A stretch of 64,000 nt of DNA from Peromyscus leucopus (GCF_004664715.2 NC_051073.1:65423436-65487435), one strand, 5' to 3'. Positions 31,408-42,034 are shown, counted from the first letter of the stretch. Made by a program: numbers and translations. The notes: a model not told the origin generated them from the letters alone.

Positions 31408-31703
31408 TCATGACGGAACCTAGAGCCTCACACAAGATGAGCAGCGTGGCTACCACTGAGCTACACCCCCCCACCACCACCCGACACACACACAAGAAAG
31501 GCTCCTGAGCTCCAACTCTGATTCTCCCACCTCTACGTAGCTGCTGGGGTTACAGATGTGTTTTACACAAAGGGTCTTGCTACATTGTCCAACTGACTTC
31601 ATGCTTCCTTGGTAGCCCAGGCATGTCTTGTGTTTATACCCTCCTGCTTCATCCTCCCACATGAGTGGAATTACAGGTGTGTGTTACGTTAGCAGGCCTG
31701 GCT
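31408..31703 (-). mobile_element. ID half, B1 half and proto-B1, all antisense
   Basis: An ID-like end ('ggctaccactgagctacacc') at 31,408-31,470, a B1-like part to 31,570 ('gtagctgctggggttacaga') and a proto-B1 at 31,570-31,703. Confidence 0.55.
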
Positions 31704-31807
31704 GAGTTCATGTCAACCCAAAGGTGTTGGAATCCCAAGAAGTAGGAAACAGAAGTGTTCTCACTCTCTCTCTGACTGGATAGAGACAGTTCATTAAGAA
31801 TGAGAAA

Positions 31808-31967
31808 GAGCCAGGCAGTGGTGGCGCACGCCTTTAATCCCAGCACTTGGGAGGCAGAGCCAGGCGGATCTCTGTGAGTGTGAGGCCAGCCTGGTCTACA
31901 AAGCGAGATCCAGGACAGGCACCAAAACTACACAGAGAAACCCTGTCTCAGAAAAACAAAACAAACA

Positions 31968-31969
<2 letters not shown>
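31808..31969 (+). mobile_element. B1 SINE
   Basis: 'gccaggcagtggtggcgcac' to 'gaaaccctgtctcagaaaaa'. The tail continues as (GA)n. Confidence 0.94.

Positions 31970-32026
<57 letters not shown>
31970..32026. repeat. (GA)n microsatellite
   Basis: About 28 GA units. Confidence 0.97.
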
Positions 32027-32030
<4 letters not shown>

Positions 32031-32637
32031 TACTCCTAAGAATGGGAGTAGGTTAGGCAGCTGGGGAAAAACATTGGCTCAAGACCTTAAAAACACAGAT
32101 TTCTATGGATTATTTATCATCAAAGGTCACACCTTGTGCTATAAAGAGTGCCATTTCACTGACCCAACTGTTAGAATACAAGATCCGGTCCAGTCACCGC
32201 ACTGACATTATATTCTCACTTGTCTTATTGGTCAGCAAAGGTAATTTCCAAACCAGTTTCAGCCACAACTAATAACCAGCGTGTCACCCCATGCACTCGG
32301 GCAGGATGCCATAGAACGGATGTCAGCAAGGCTTCTCTGGAAAGTGTGTTGGCTGTGTGGCCCGTGTGGCCCTTCTCACTGTTCCTCACCTCTCTCTCTC
32401 AGAGAACGAACACTGCCATAGACAGTGTGGAGGAGTGTGGTACGGTGTTCCAGGAACCTCGAGAAAACTGGTGCATGTGGGGGGGTACAGCACGGTGGAA
32501 GAGTGGGTGCAGGCACAAAGCTGGAGGCTGGCTCCTAGCTGCAGCTGAATGTGAAAAAACAAAAAGAGAGAAAGGAAGAAAAGGAAGGAAGAGTGAACAG
32601 AGAAAGGAGGGAGCTAGGTAGCCAACTGACTTGAGAT
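32027..32637. other. Unique stretch
   Basis: A plus-strand frame of 133 codons (32,220-32,621) lacks any recognisable domain, ends in an A/G-rich run and has no supporting splice or promoter signal. Confidence 0.3.
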
Positions 32638-32860
32638 CAGTGGTCCTCAACCTTCCTAATGATGCGACCCTTTTAATACAGTTTCTCATGTTTGGTTAAA
32701 CCCCCCCCCCAACCATAAAACTATTTGCATTGCTACTTCATAAATATAATTTTGCTGCTGTTAGGAATCATAATATAATGATTATCTTTGCCCCCAGTGG
32801 GCTTAGGTGACCCCTGTGAAAGGGTCATTCAACCCCCAAAGGGGTCACGACCCACTCTAG
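32638..32860 (-). mobile_element. URR1-like hAT DNA transposon
   Basis: Starts 'cagtggtcctcaaccttcct' and contains 'cccccaaaggggtcacgacc' near its other end. The second terminal repeat is decayed. Confidence 0.8.
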
Positions 32861-32899
32861 ATTCTAGGAGAAAGACATGGGCTCAGCAGCTGAGTCTTG

Positions 32900-33035
32900 C
32901 TTGGTAGCTGTGTGACCTAGAATTATGGTCTCTGCGCTTGTCCCTTCACCTCTAGGCTGATATACGACTTGGGGAGTACTCCATGCCTGACAGATAGTAA
33001 GCGCTAAGCATGGTTGTTAGATGATCAAATATCCT
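32900..33035 (+). mobile_element. MIR SINE relic
   Basis: 'cttggtagctgtgtgaccta' and the 3' end 'atgcctgacagatagtaagc' are MIR landmarks. Confidence 0.65.
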
Positions 33036-33064
33036 GTGAGGGGGTGATACCTCATTAGAGCTGA

Positions 33065-33255
33065 GATTGGCGTGCTCTGCTGGCACAGAACTACTGTAAG
33101 GCCAGCTACTTTGCAGGCTGAGGCAGGGGGATTATGAGTTCAAGGCCAGGCTGGGCAACTAAGTAAAAAGTTATTTCAAAATAAGAGACCCAGTGCTTTC
33201 CTAACATGCATGAGGCTCTAGGTTTGATTCACAATACCACAAATAAAAATAATAC
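33065..33255 (+). mobile_element. B1/ID composite SINE
   Basis: An old B1-like half ('ggctgaggcagggggattat') followed by an ID half ('ctttcctaacatgcatgagg'). Confidence 0.6.
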
Positions 33256-33744
33256 AACAATTGGGATTCCAATTAAGAAATGTTTGGCTTACAAGGAGAA
33301 GGCTAAGACTTAAAGTCAGTTTCTCTGCCTTTAGCACACCTGCTCTTTTCTTGATACAAACGCAGTCACCACATCTAGACACAAGGACACTCTCTGCAAC
33401 AAGTGAGCCAGGTGCAGCCCGCCCTTCAACTCCTCACTTGAAGAGCTGTTTGCACTTCTCTCCAGCTTCACATGAGGAGTACTGTAAGTACAGTGTTAGG
33501 GCAGGTTTGCATGGGTGCTCTCAAGCTGACTGCAGAATTCTCAGTAATTCTGTGACCTACTTGTTAAACCCATAGGAAGTTGAAATTGAGTGGGGTGGGA
33601 CCATTCATACCTTAGAACTGGAACACATAACTAACCTTGGTTTTTAATCTATGGGAGGCCAGTAAAGAGGTCCCTGTCGGGAAACAAGTTTGCAAACAGT
33701 AGTGGCCTGTGATCCATTATATCTCTCATAAGCATGTTATTGCT
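33256..33744. other. Unique stretch
   Basis: A plus-strand frame of about 104 codons has no recognised similarity. Nothing supported. Confidence 0.3.
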
Positions 33745-33820
33745 GTTATTATTCTGCCACGCTGAGGATGAACCAGGGCCTCATGTATGCTAGCTAGTTA
33801 GCCAAGTGCTCCAGTACTCA
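33745..33820 (-). mobile_element. ID SINE, antisense
   Basis: 'ctgaggatgaaccagggcct' and 'gctagctagttagccaagtg' are ID on the minus strand. Confidence 0.6.
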
Positions 33821-33844
33821 AAGTCCTTGCTTTTGTTCAATTTA

Positions 33845-33879
33845 AAATGTTTATTTTGTTACATATATTCTCATGTATT

Positions 33880-33927
<48 letters not shown>

Positions 33928-34057
33928 GTGTGCACATGCCACACTGCAGGTGTGGAAGTTAGAGAACAACTTTCAGGAGTTGGTTCTCTCCTTCCACCAT
34001 GTGGGTCCTGGGGATCAAACTCCCCATCTTGAGGCTCTGAACCATCTCGCCTGCCTT
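33845..34057 (-). mobile_element. B3 SINE, antisense, with (TG)n
   Basis: The (TG)n at 33,881-33,926 sits in the B3 tail, followed by 'gagaacaactttcaggagtt', 'tccaccatgtgggtcctggg' and 'accatctcgcctgcct'. Confidence 0.85.
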
Positions 34058-34074
34058 GTTTTTTCACGTTGTCG

Positions 34075-34655
34075 ATTGTTGGTTTTACCATGTAGTCCTG
34101 GCCAGCTTGGATCTCACAGTGTAGATGAGGTTGGCCTGGAATTAAAGGTGTATACCACCATGCCTAGTTCATTCCTTTGAGAGAAAGTCTCACTCTGTAG
34201 CCAGCCCAGGTTGACCTGAAGCTTACTAGACAGTCCTAGCTGACATTGAACCCATGGTGATCCTCTTGTTCCAGCCTCATGAGGGACAGATTACAGAATG
34301 AGCCACCACACTGGGCTTAGTTTTCTTCTCCTTTTCTTATTCTTTTGTAATTGTTGTTTTGAGACAGAGTTGACTCTATAGCCCATGCTAGCCTGGAACT
34401 CACTGTGTAGCCCAGGCTGACCTCAAACTCCCAGTGACCCTCCTACCTCTAATACCCTTGGGTATTAGAATTACAAGTGTGAGCCATCACATCTGTGTGT
34501 TCCCCCCCCACACACACACAGGGTTTCTCTGTGTAGTTTTGGTGCCTTCTCTGGATCTTGCTCTGTAGACCAGGCTGGCCTCGAACTCACAGAGATCCGC
34601 CTGGCTCTGCCTCCCGAGTGCTGGGATTAAAGTTGTGTGCCTCCACCGCTCCGTC
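34075..34655 (-). mobile_element. Run of four antisense B1-type SINEs
   Basis: Four ends are readable at about 34,170, 34,318, 34,490 and 34,653, with starts such as 'gagagaaagtctcactctgt', 'gagacagagttgactctata' and 'cagggtttctctgtgtagtt'. Ages differ, from proto-B1-like to young. Confidence 0.75.
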
Positions 34656-34777
34656 ACATCTGTCTTAGAACACATATTTTCTCTTGTGGAGGCAGCAGAA
34701 GGCTGGACTTAGTCTGAAGGACTCACACAAATTATCTCCTCCTCTGATCCTCAGTTTTCCTCCCTATAAAATGGTAT

Positions 34778-34913
34778 TGAGTCTAGCATGGGATCACATA
34801 CCCGTGGTCTCAGTACTTGTGGGTAGAGGCAGGAGGATCGGAGTTCAAAAGCCAGCCTGGGCTATAAGGGACCCTGTTTCCAAAACCAACCAAACAAATC
34901 AATACATAAAACA
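34778..34913 (+). mobile_element. Old B1-like SINE
   Basis: 'tgtgggtagaggcaggagga' and 'aaaagccagcctgggctata'. A weak MIR-like word ('cctataaaatggtattgag') precedes it at about 34,760. Confidence 0.6.
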
Positions 34914-34919
34914 GGAACC

Positions 34920-35260
34920 TGTAGCTTAAAGAGTTTTCTCTCCAGCTCCTGCCAGTCCCGGAGCCCACTTATAAAATAAACACACAGACTCTTATATTAT
35001 TTAAACTGTTTGGCCTAATGGCTCAGGCTTCTAGTTATCTAGTTCTTCTATCTTAAATTAACCCATTTTTATTAATCTAAGTTGTCACATGGCTCGTGGC
35101 TTACTGGTACCTTACATCTTGCTCTTCATGGCGGCAGCTGGCAGGTCTCCCCCACTCAGCCTTCCACTTCCCAGAATTCTCCTCTCTCCTTGTCCCGCCT
35201 ACTTCCTGCCTGGCCACTGGCCAATCAGTGTTTTATTTATACAAAACGATATCCACAGCA
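34920..35260 (-). mobile_element. mys-type solo LTR with perfect target duplication
   Basis: A 341-base unit, TG...CA, clearly homologous to the LTRs at 25,475 and 28,092 ('ttaaattaacccattt', 'cagtgttttatttatac', 'cgatatccacagca'). GGAACC is duplicated at 34,914-34,919 and 35,261-35,266. No internal sequence remains, as after LTR-LTR recombination. Confidence 0.92.
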
Positions 35261-35266
35261 GGAACC

Positions 35267-35564
35267 ATTCCATTGCTATGGGGCCATAGCAAGTCTGAAA
35301 ATCAGTGTCTCTGTCACCCAGTGCTCTGTAGGCTTGCTCAGCAGCATTCTGTCCCATTGCTCTGAAAGAGGTAGGCATCTAGCAGTAGGTAAGAAGGTCT
35401 TGTTCATCAGCCAGCTGAAGTCTGGGTGCTTGAGCAGACACCCTACATGCCAGAGGCTGATCATCATGGCTTCACTTGGTCTTGGCTGTCAGGAGTTTAA
35501 CCCTAGAAACAAGCTGTTTGCATCTGAATGCTGCATGTTATGTTTACTGACTCTGTGGCCTTGG

Positions 35565-35566
<2 letters not shown>
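35267..35566. other. Unique stretch
   Basis: No recognised feature. Confidence 0.3.

Positions 35567-35624
<58 letters not shown>
35567..35624. repeat. (CT)n microsatellite
   Basis: About 28 CT units. Confidence 0.97.
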
Positions 35625-35627
<3 letters not shown>

Positions 35628-35761
35628 ACCTACCTATCTATTCTACAAAATGAGATTTGAAGATTTCTTCAGTGTTATCTGTAAACAGACATAATAACAG
35701 TTTACAATTCCTAAGACTGTTGTAAACACTGGGTAAAATAATACACTAAACTGAGTCAATC

Positions 35762-35895
35762 AAGTATGGTGACACACGAGTATGGGAACACATGCCTGTG
35801 CTTTAAGTACTTGGAACATGAAGGCCGGAGGACCAGGAGTCCAAAGACAGCCTCTGATGTCTGGTAAAACTGAGTATCTTACCTCACACAAACAA
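35762..35895 (+). mobile_element. Old B1-like SINE
   Basis: 'caagtatggtgacacacgag' and 'ggaggaccaggagtccaaag' suggest a highly diverged 7SL-type SINE. Confidence 0.45.
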
Positions 35896-36004
35896 AAAGA
35901 AAACCCCATGCCAAGAATGAGTAACAAAAGGAGAAGAAACACAGGCATTCATGCATAAATGCTGAGAAACGGGACACCAAACAGTAAACAGAGAGTGATA
36001 AGCT

Positions 36005-36165
36005 CACACGAGGGAGTGTGTGGGTGTGCGCACGTCACTGTCCACATGTGAAGACCAAAGGACAGCTCATGGAAGTCTGCAACTTTGTGGGTCCCAGGGA
36101 TCAAATTCAGGTCATCAGCCTTGGCCTCAAACATCTTTACTCCCTGAACTAGCTCACTGAGTCTG
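36005..36165 (-). mobile_element. B3 SINE, antisense
   Basis: 'gtgaagaccaaaggacagct', 'gtgggtcccagggatcaaat' and 'caggtcatcagccttggc'. Confidence 0.7.
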
Positions 36166-36169
36166 GTTT

Positions 36170-36462
36170 TGGTGTTTTGAGACAAGTTCTCAGTATATAT
36201 CTCATGATGGTCTGGCACTTTTAATCTTCCAGCCTGCATTTCCCAGGTAATAGAAATACATGCCTGCCTTCCTTCCTTCCTTCCTTCCTTCCTTCCTTCC
36301 TTCCTTCCTTCCTTCCTTCCTTCCTTCCTTCCCTCCCTCCCTCCTTCCCTTCCTCTCCTCACCCTCTTTTCAAGTAAGTAAGACTGGCCTTGAACTACAG
36401 GTCTTTCAGATTCAACACTCCCAGTGCTATGATTAAAGGTGAGGGCCACCATACTCAGCTAC
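36170..36462 (-). mobile_element. B1-like SINE, antisense, split by (CCTT)n
   Basis: B1-like text before and after a CCTT tract at about 36,262-36,352, ending 'gagggccaccatactcagc'. Confidence 0.6.
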
Positions 36463-36472
36463 ATCTGCCTTT

Positions 36473-36593
36473 TTTTTTTTTTGAGACAGGGTTTCTCTGT
36501 AGCCTTGGCTGTCCTGGTCTCGAACTCACAGAGATCCACTTGCCTCTGCCTCCCGAGTGCTGGGATCTTTATGTGCGCCACCACCACCTGGCT
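36473..36593 (-). mobile_element. B1 SINE, antisense, with target duplication
   Basis: 'gagacagggtttctctgtag' to 'gcgccaccaccacctggct'. The host word 'tacatctgcctttt' stands on both sides. Confidence 0.92.
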
Positions 36594-36773
36594 TACATCT
36601 GCCTTTTATTGCTATTTTTTTTTTTTACGTCTGTTGACTTTATTTCTCTATAACAAACTTCTGTCTACACAGCTTCAGTCCCATCCTGACACTCAGCTCC
36701 TCTCTGTCCCTTCTTTTTCTGTTCTCTCAAGCCCTAGTAATAACTAAGTTATTATGCTCTCGATCTTATCTTT

Positions 36774-36961
36774 TTTGTTTTGTTTTTTTTTTTGTTGTTT
36801 TTTGTTTTTTTGTTTTTTTTTGAGACAGGGTTTCTCTGTGTAGCTTTGTGCCTTTCCTGGAACTCACTTGGTAGCCCAGGCTGGCCTCGAACTTGCAGAG
36901 ATATGCCTGCCTCTGCCTCCCGAGTGCTGGGATTAAAGGCGTGCGCCACCACCGCCCGGCT
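36774..36961 (-). mobile_element. B1 SINE, antisense, with target duplication
   Basis: A full-length young B1 with a mixed T/G tail. 'tcgatcttatcttt' is repeated at about 36,759 and 36,962. Confidence 0.95.
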
Positions 36962-37117
36962 TCGATCTTATCTTTATTGCCAATTTTTTTGTTTGCTTGA
37001 TTTGGTACAGAGTATAATGTAGTTGAGTCTGGCCTTGGACTCATATTCACTATCTAGCCAAGGCTGGCCTTGAACTCTTGATAGTCATGCCAGGATACCC
37101 AGTGGTCACTTAAGAAA

Positions 37118-37966
37118 ATTTCAATAAAAACAGCTTTGTACTGACATAAAAACTGACATACACACCAATGGAATCAGATTGAAGACCCTGACATTAATCC
37201 ACACACATAGGAACACCTGATTTTTGACAAAGAAGCCAAAACTATACAATGGAAAAAAGAAAGTGTCTTCAACAAATGGTGCTGGCATAACTTGATGTCA
37301 ACAAGTAAAAGACTACAAATAGATCCATATCTGTCACCATGCACAAAAGTCAAGCCCAAGTGGATCAAAGACCTCAACATAAATCCAGTTACTCTGAACC
37401 TGCTAGAAGAGAAAGTAGGAAGTATTCTTGAAGAACGCATGGGCACAGATGATCACTTCCTAAATATAACACCAGTAGCACAGACACTGAGAGCAACAAT
37501 TAATAAATGGGACCTCTTGAAACTGAGAAGCTTTTGTAGGGCAAAAGACATGGTCAATAAGACTAAAAGACAGCCAACAGAATGGGAAAAGATCTTCACC
37601 AACCCCACATCTGACAGAGGATTGATCTCCAAAGTATATAAAGAACTCAAGAAACTAGACATCAAAATACAGAACAATCCAATTTAAAAATGGGCTATAG
37701 AGCTAAACAGAGAATTCACAAAACAAGAATCACAAATGGCTGAAAGACATTTAAAGAAATGCTCAACATCCTTAGTCATCAGAGAAATGCAAATCAAAAT
37801 GACCCTGAGATACCACCTTACACCTGTCAGAATGGCTACGATCAAAAACACTAATGACAGTCTATGTTGGCGAGGATACAGAGCAAAGGGAACACTCCTC
37901 CACTATTGGTGGGAATGTAAACTTGTACAACCACTGTGGAAATCAGTATGGCGGTTTCTCCTTCCA
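37118..37966 (+). pseudogene. L1 ORF2 C-terminal fragment
   Basis: Translation gives the conserved end of L1 ORF2p, including KWDLLKLRSFCRAKD, RQPTEWEKIF, SDRGLIS and, after a stop near 37,685, [16 protein letters not shown] and a [13 protein letters not shown] motif. The stop replaces a Lys codon in the same frame. It is truncated at both ends; the right end breaks at 'cggtttctcc'. The usual 3' UTR and poly-A are missing. Dead LINE copy of rodent type. Confidence 0.88.
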
Positions 37967-38101
37967 CCTTTAAGGTGGGCTCCTAGGATGGAATTTGCAT
38001 TGCCAGTTTGTGCAGCAAGTGCCTTTGCCTGCCGAGCCAGCCCACCAGCCCTTCACCTTCTCTTTAAATGCCTCTTCTTGAAAGATGCTGGGACCACAAA
38101 T

Positions 38102-38164
<63 letters not shown>

Positions 38165-38240
38165 AGTGCCGGGGATTGAACCTAGGGCCTTGTGGGGTGC
38201 TCAGCAAGTGTCTTGCCATGGAGCTACACCCCTGGTCTGT
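37967..38240 (-). mobile_element. B3 fragment, (CT)n and ID SINE, antisense
   Basis: B3 head on the minus strand at about 37,990-38,060 ('caagtgcctttgcctgccga'), a CT microsatellite at 38,105-38,161 and an ID at 38,165-38,240 ('gggattgaacctagggcctt'). Confidence 0.65.
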
Positions 38241-38261
38241 GGTTCCCATCTTCCCAGAGGT

Positions 38262-38305
38262 TATAGTACAGTATATAGTATAGTATAGTATGGTATGGTA
38301 ATGTA
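38262..38305. repeat. Imperfect TAGTA/TGGTA tandem
   Basis: Short pentamer-like units 'tatag', 'tagtata' and 'tggta'. Confidence 0.7.
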
Positions 38306-38995
38306 TACTATGTGGAGATTTAAATAAACCTATACTGGCAAGTAAGTAAAACTGTGGCAATGGTGCCAATATGAGCAAAGGAGATAGAAGAAGATAAAGG
38401 GAGAGAAGGAATGGCCGGCACTTTCTCAAGATCTGACCTGTGAGTGTTTAAGCCCCGAGCCAAGTTCCTAAGAGTCAGCTTACAACAAGAGAAAGGGGAA
38501 GGGAGGGAGGGGGAGGGTTGTGCAAAGGCTGAGCCAGGAAAGAGCTGGGTGTGCATGAGGAACTGAGAGAGGACCCTATGACAAGGATGAGGAAGGGGGA
38601 CAGGGGACTCAGGGTGAGGGTGGCCAAGTGCCACTGAAAGGGGAAAGGCCTGGACCTCGGAGGTCAACAGTTTACGCTTGATTCCCAGCGAAATGGGCAG
38701 CCACTGAAAATCGTCGTCCATAGCTATGCCCTGCGCATGCGCGGGATGTGAGCGCGTGGTTGGAAGGGGCAAGGGTGACAGTGGGGAAATCAGATGGGGG
38801 GGCACTGCAACAGTTCCGGTTGAGAGATGGAGGTGACTGGGATCGTTCTAGTGGTAATGGTCACGGAGACATGTGGACAGATTTGTAATGGCCATGATAT
38901 TAGACTGGTGGTGGGTAGTGAAAGAGTAGGAAATACAAAGAATAGCATCCAAAAGGAAATGAAATCATTCCATGACTGGGATGCCTGAACTCTCA
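38306..38995. other. Old or unique DNA with NRF1 palindrome
   Basis: Parts of 38,820-38,990 resemble an ancient mammalian repeat. A CpG patch at 38,709-38,757 includes a consensus NRF1 site, listed separately. No gene supported. Confidence 0.35.
38732..38743. promoter_or_regulatory. NRF1-type palindrome
   Basis: 'tgcgcatgcgcg' matches the NRF1 consensus (tgcgcatgcgca) at 11 of 12 positions. It is isolated from any CpG island, so function is uncertain. Confidence 0.4.
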
Positions 38996-39075
38996 TGTTT
39001 AATGAGATTCACAATAGCCAAGAGATAGAACCAACCAAGGTGCCCTTTGACAGTAGTAGATAAGAAAACGTAGTA
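38996..39075 (+). mobile_element. L1 ORF2 scrap
   Basis: 'gattcacaatagccaagaga' and 'aaccaaccaaggtgcccttt' match the far 3' part of L1 ORF2, which lies downstream of the region seen at 37,118-37,966. Confidence 0.6.
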
Positions 39076-39077
39076 TG

Positions 39078-39370
39078 TTAGCCAGCCTGATGGCACAGGC
39101 TTTTTTTCCCCCCTCGAGACAGGGTTTCTCTGTCTAATAGCTCTAGTGTCCTGGAACTCGCTTTGTAGACCAGGCTGGCCTAGAGCTCACAGAGATCCAT
39201 CTGCCTCTCTGCCTCTAAAGGGCTGGAACTAAAGGTGTGTGCCACATACCACCTGGTGATGGCACATACTTCCAATTCCAGCACTTGGGAGGTTAGAGGA
39301 AGAACGTCAAGGTCATCTTTACCTGCATAATAAGTTTGAGGAAAACCTGGGATACATGAAACTGCCTCAG
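39078..39370 (+). mobile_element. B1-like SINE with an opposite B1 inside
   Basis: The outer plus-strand copy (39,078-39,103 and 39,254-39,370) is split by an antisense B1 (39,104-39,253). The outer word 'gatggcaca' is repeated on both sides of the insert. The pair forms an inverted repeat. Confidence 0.75.
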
Positions 39371-39382
39371 AACAACCTAAAA

Positions 39383-39709
39383 TGGGCTTGGGATGTAGCT
39401 CAGTTGGTAAACTATGTGTGTAGCATTCACAAAGCCCTGGGTTCTGTCTTTAGCATTTCATAAACCAGGTATGTGGCATACGTACTTAGTCTAAGCACTT
39501 GAGAAGCAGAGGTAAAACCAAGCTGATCTCTGAATTAATTCTAGGCTGGATTGGTTTACATAGTGAGTTCCAGGACAGACAGGGCTATGCAGAGAAATCT
39601 TGTCTCAAAAAAACCAAAAACAAACCAAAACAAAACCCTAAACTAACAACAACAACAACAAAAACAAAACAAAACAAAAAAAACAAAACAAAACAAAAAA
39701 AAAAACCAA
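39383..39709 (+). mobile_element. ID plus B1 SINE with A-rich tail
   Basis: ID head ('gggatgtagctcagttggta') at 39,383-39,455, B1-like body to 39,602 and a long CAAAA-rich tail. Confidence 0.75.
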
Positions 39710-39940
39710 AAGGGCTGAGAGACGACACAGTGGTTGAGAACACGTTGCTGCTCTTCCAGAGGACTCAAGTTCAATTCTCAGCACCCACACTGAGTGGCTC
39801 AGAAGACCCTGTAACTTCGGCTCAAGGAGGCCTGGCACCTCTGGCCTTCACAGCCTTGGGCATTTACATGTCCATACTCATCCCCCACCCTACCCCGCCA
39901 CCACCACATAATTAAAAAAAATTAAGTCTTAAAAAACGAA
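39710..39940 (+). mobile_element. B2 SINE
   Basis: 'agggctgagagacgacacag', 'gctgctcttccagaggactc' and the 3' part 'catttacatgtccatactca'. Confidence 0.85.
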
Positions 39941-40135
39941 ACAAATAGCAATGAGAAAGGTAGGGACAGAGGTCTGTACCGTCCTGACTCTCTGAAAAGA
40001 GGGGTGGGCTGTGGGGGTGCAGTTGAAAATTCTTAATGTACATGCAGATGGTAGCTATAGCCATGGTAGACAAGGCTCCCTGGGAAGAGTATGTTATTGT
40101 ATACATCAGAGGGGTTATCCTTTGGCTCTTTGACT

Positions 40136-40137
40136 GT

Positions 40138-40184
<47 letters not shown>

Positions 40185-40213
40185 CTGACAGACTGACAGA
40201 CTGACAGACAGAG
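40136..40213. repeat. (TG)n(GA)n(CTGA)n tract
   Basis: Three simple repeats in series. Confidence 0.93.
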
Positions 40214-40289
40214 AGGAGTAACAAAGAGGAAGAATTCCAGGACTACATAATCAAACATAATTGGTAGAAAAGGTGTTTCAAAGAGGGAG

Positions 40290-40615
40290 AGGTAGGTGGT
40301 ATGCCTGGAATCTCGGTACTCCCTGGAGGACTGCCACAAATTTCAAGCCATTCTGGGTCTACATAGTGGGTTCCAGGCCAGCCAGAGTGACAAAGAGAGA
40401 CTCTGTCTCAAAAATAAATAACAGACTGCAGAGAGCTGTCTTCCAGAGGGTCCAGGTTCAAATCTGGCCACTTACAAGCAGCTTATATACCTGTCTGTAA
40501 CTCCAGTTCCAGGAGATGACACCCTCTTCTGGCCTCCAAGGGTACCAGTCAGGCATGTGGTACACAGACATACATGTAGGCAAAACACTCATGCACAAAA
40601 AATAAATAAAAATGA
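40290..40615 (+). mobile_element. B1-like SINE followed by truncated B2
   Basis: B1-like at 40,290-40,420 ('gagactctgtctcaaaaata') and B2 without its head at 40,425-40,615 ('ctgtctgtaactccagttcc'). Confidence 0.75.
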
Positions 40616-40727
40616 AAGATGGGGTGATGAATTCTGTCAGGGTGTGTGAGTAGAGAGCTAGAAACACAGAGTCCCCTGGCATTGAGAACAGTGATGAGCT
40701 CCTTGGGGCCTGGCCCTGAACTTAGGG

Positions 40728-40900
40728 CAGTGGTTCTCAACCTGTGCATTGCGACCCCTCCCTCCAAAAAATTTACATTATGATTCATAACAGTAGCAAA
40801 ATTATGAAATAACAACAAAAATAATTTTATGGTTGGGGGTCACCACAACATGAGGAACTTTATTAAAGGGTTGCAGCATTAGGAAGGTTGAGAACCACTG
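40728..40900 (+). mobile_element. URR1-like hAT DNA transposon
   Basis: Terminal inverted repeats 'cagtggttctcaacc' and 'ggttgagaaccactg' are intact. The interior is shortened to about 140 bases. The flanking 8-mers do not match. Confidence 0.88.
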
Positions 40901-41214
40901 TTATAGATAGATAGCTCTGTCTGGAGGGTGCTTTGTGTCTTTAGAATGGGATAAAAAAAAAACTAGATGTAGTATGGGGGTGATGTGTAGATCTGGGGCA
41001 AGGGGATTGAGTATAAGTCTCTACAGATGCTTTGCAGTTTTCTTGGTAACACAGGAGTTAAAGTGATAGAAGGGATTGGGGGTTGAGGAAAAGGAAAGAT
41101 GGATTTTGATGATGGAAACTACTTTTTGTCGCAAGAATGGTCAGATGTGTCTGTAGGACTGTGGTCTGCCTCTGCGGTCCTGGGCTGAGTGCTCTGTTGT
41201 CTCTGTTTCTGCTC
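40901..41214. other. Unique stretch
   Basis: No recognised feature. Confidence 0.3.
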
Positions 41215-41338
41215 TTTTCTTTTTTGGAGGTGCAGTCTCCATGTTTCTCTGGCTGGCCTTGAACTCCAGCACTCATGTGATCCTCCTGACTCATCCCCTA
41301 AGAGCTTCAGTTTTAGGTGTGGCCCAACATACTTAGCT
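41215..41338 (-). mobile_element. Old B1-like SINE, antisense
   Basis: 'ctggccttgaactccagcac' and 'gtgtggcccaacatacttag'. Confidence 0.5.
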
Positions 41339-41705
41339 GGGGCTGGGCCTTAAACAGTGAGTGACCAGGAAAAGGAAAGCCTGGTCTAGCAGAACAGAAG
41401 TCTGGGGCTCAGAAATGTGATAGGCTGAGTATCATTCAAGCTTTCAAACATTTCAAGACTGGCTCTCCTCACTTTCGGTCCTGTTTGGGGACTCTCTTTT
41501 CCATGTTTTCCTCAGCCTTTAAACATGTTCAAGCCTGACTCAGTATCTCCTCCCCAAACCTGTGTTCAGATTCTCTTCTCTCCATACTTCAAGCATCTGT
41601 AGCAAAAAACTTCTTGAAACATTTAACTGCTTTATTTCTTCCTGGAGTTTCCTTGTCCTATGAGTTGCCTTAGTTTGAGAAATGTGGCTGCATCTTGAAG
41701 TCTGG
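41339..41705. other. Unique stretch
   Basis: No recognised feature. Confidence 0.3.
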
Positions 41706-42034
41706 GCTTTTTTTTTTTCAAGGTTGTTTGAGACAACAAAATGAGTTGTCTGGGTCTCATAGTCCCAGCTGGCTACAAATTCACCATGCTTCCACCTCCC
41801 TAGTGCTGATTTTACAGGCATGTATCACCAAGTGTGAGCTCTTGTGTCTTTTAAAAGCCTGAGATGGCCGGTCTAGGCATTGCCAGGCCTGATCACCTGA
41901 ATTCCATCCCTGGGACTTAGAGGGTAGAACCAGAGGGTAGAACCAACTCTGAAACGTCGTCGTTCTCTGACATCCACCCTTATGCCATGATGCTCTCCCC
42001 GCCCCCCCAACACATAAGTGTAATAAAAAATAAA
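41706..42034. mobile_element. Antisense B1-like SINE, then sense B3
   Basis: 41,706-41,842 is an antisense old B1 ('cctagtgctgattttacagg'). 41,864-42,034 is a plus-strand B3 ('gacatccacccttatgccat'). Confidence 0.6.

Noticed and set aside
35082..35660. Plus-strand 192-codon frame
   Set aside because: It starts inside a solo LTR and ends in a (CT)n Leu-Ser tract.
35949..36452. Minus-strand 167-codon frame with Lys-Glu-Gly repeats
   Set aside because: Translation of B3, (CCTT)n and B1 sequence.
37292..37687. 131-codon frame as a live gene
   Set aside because: It is the C-terminal part of L1 ORF2, truncated at both ends and interrupted by a stop.
38320..38805. Minus-strand 161-codon frame, Pro/Ser/His-rich
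   Set aside because: Low-complexity composition, no recognised domain, no start or splice support, and partly in probable ancient repeat.
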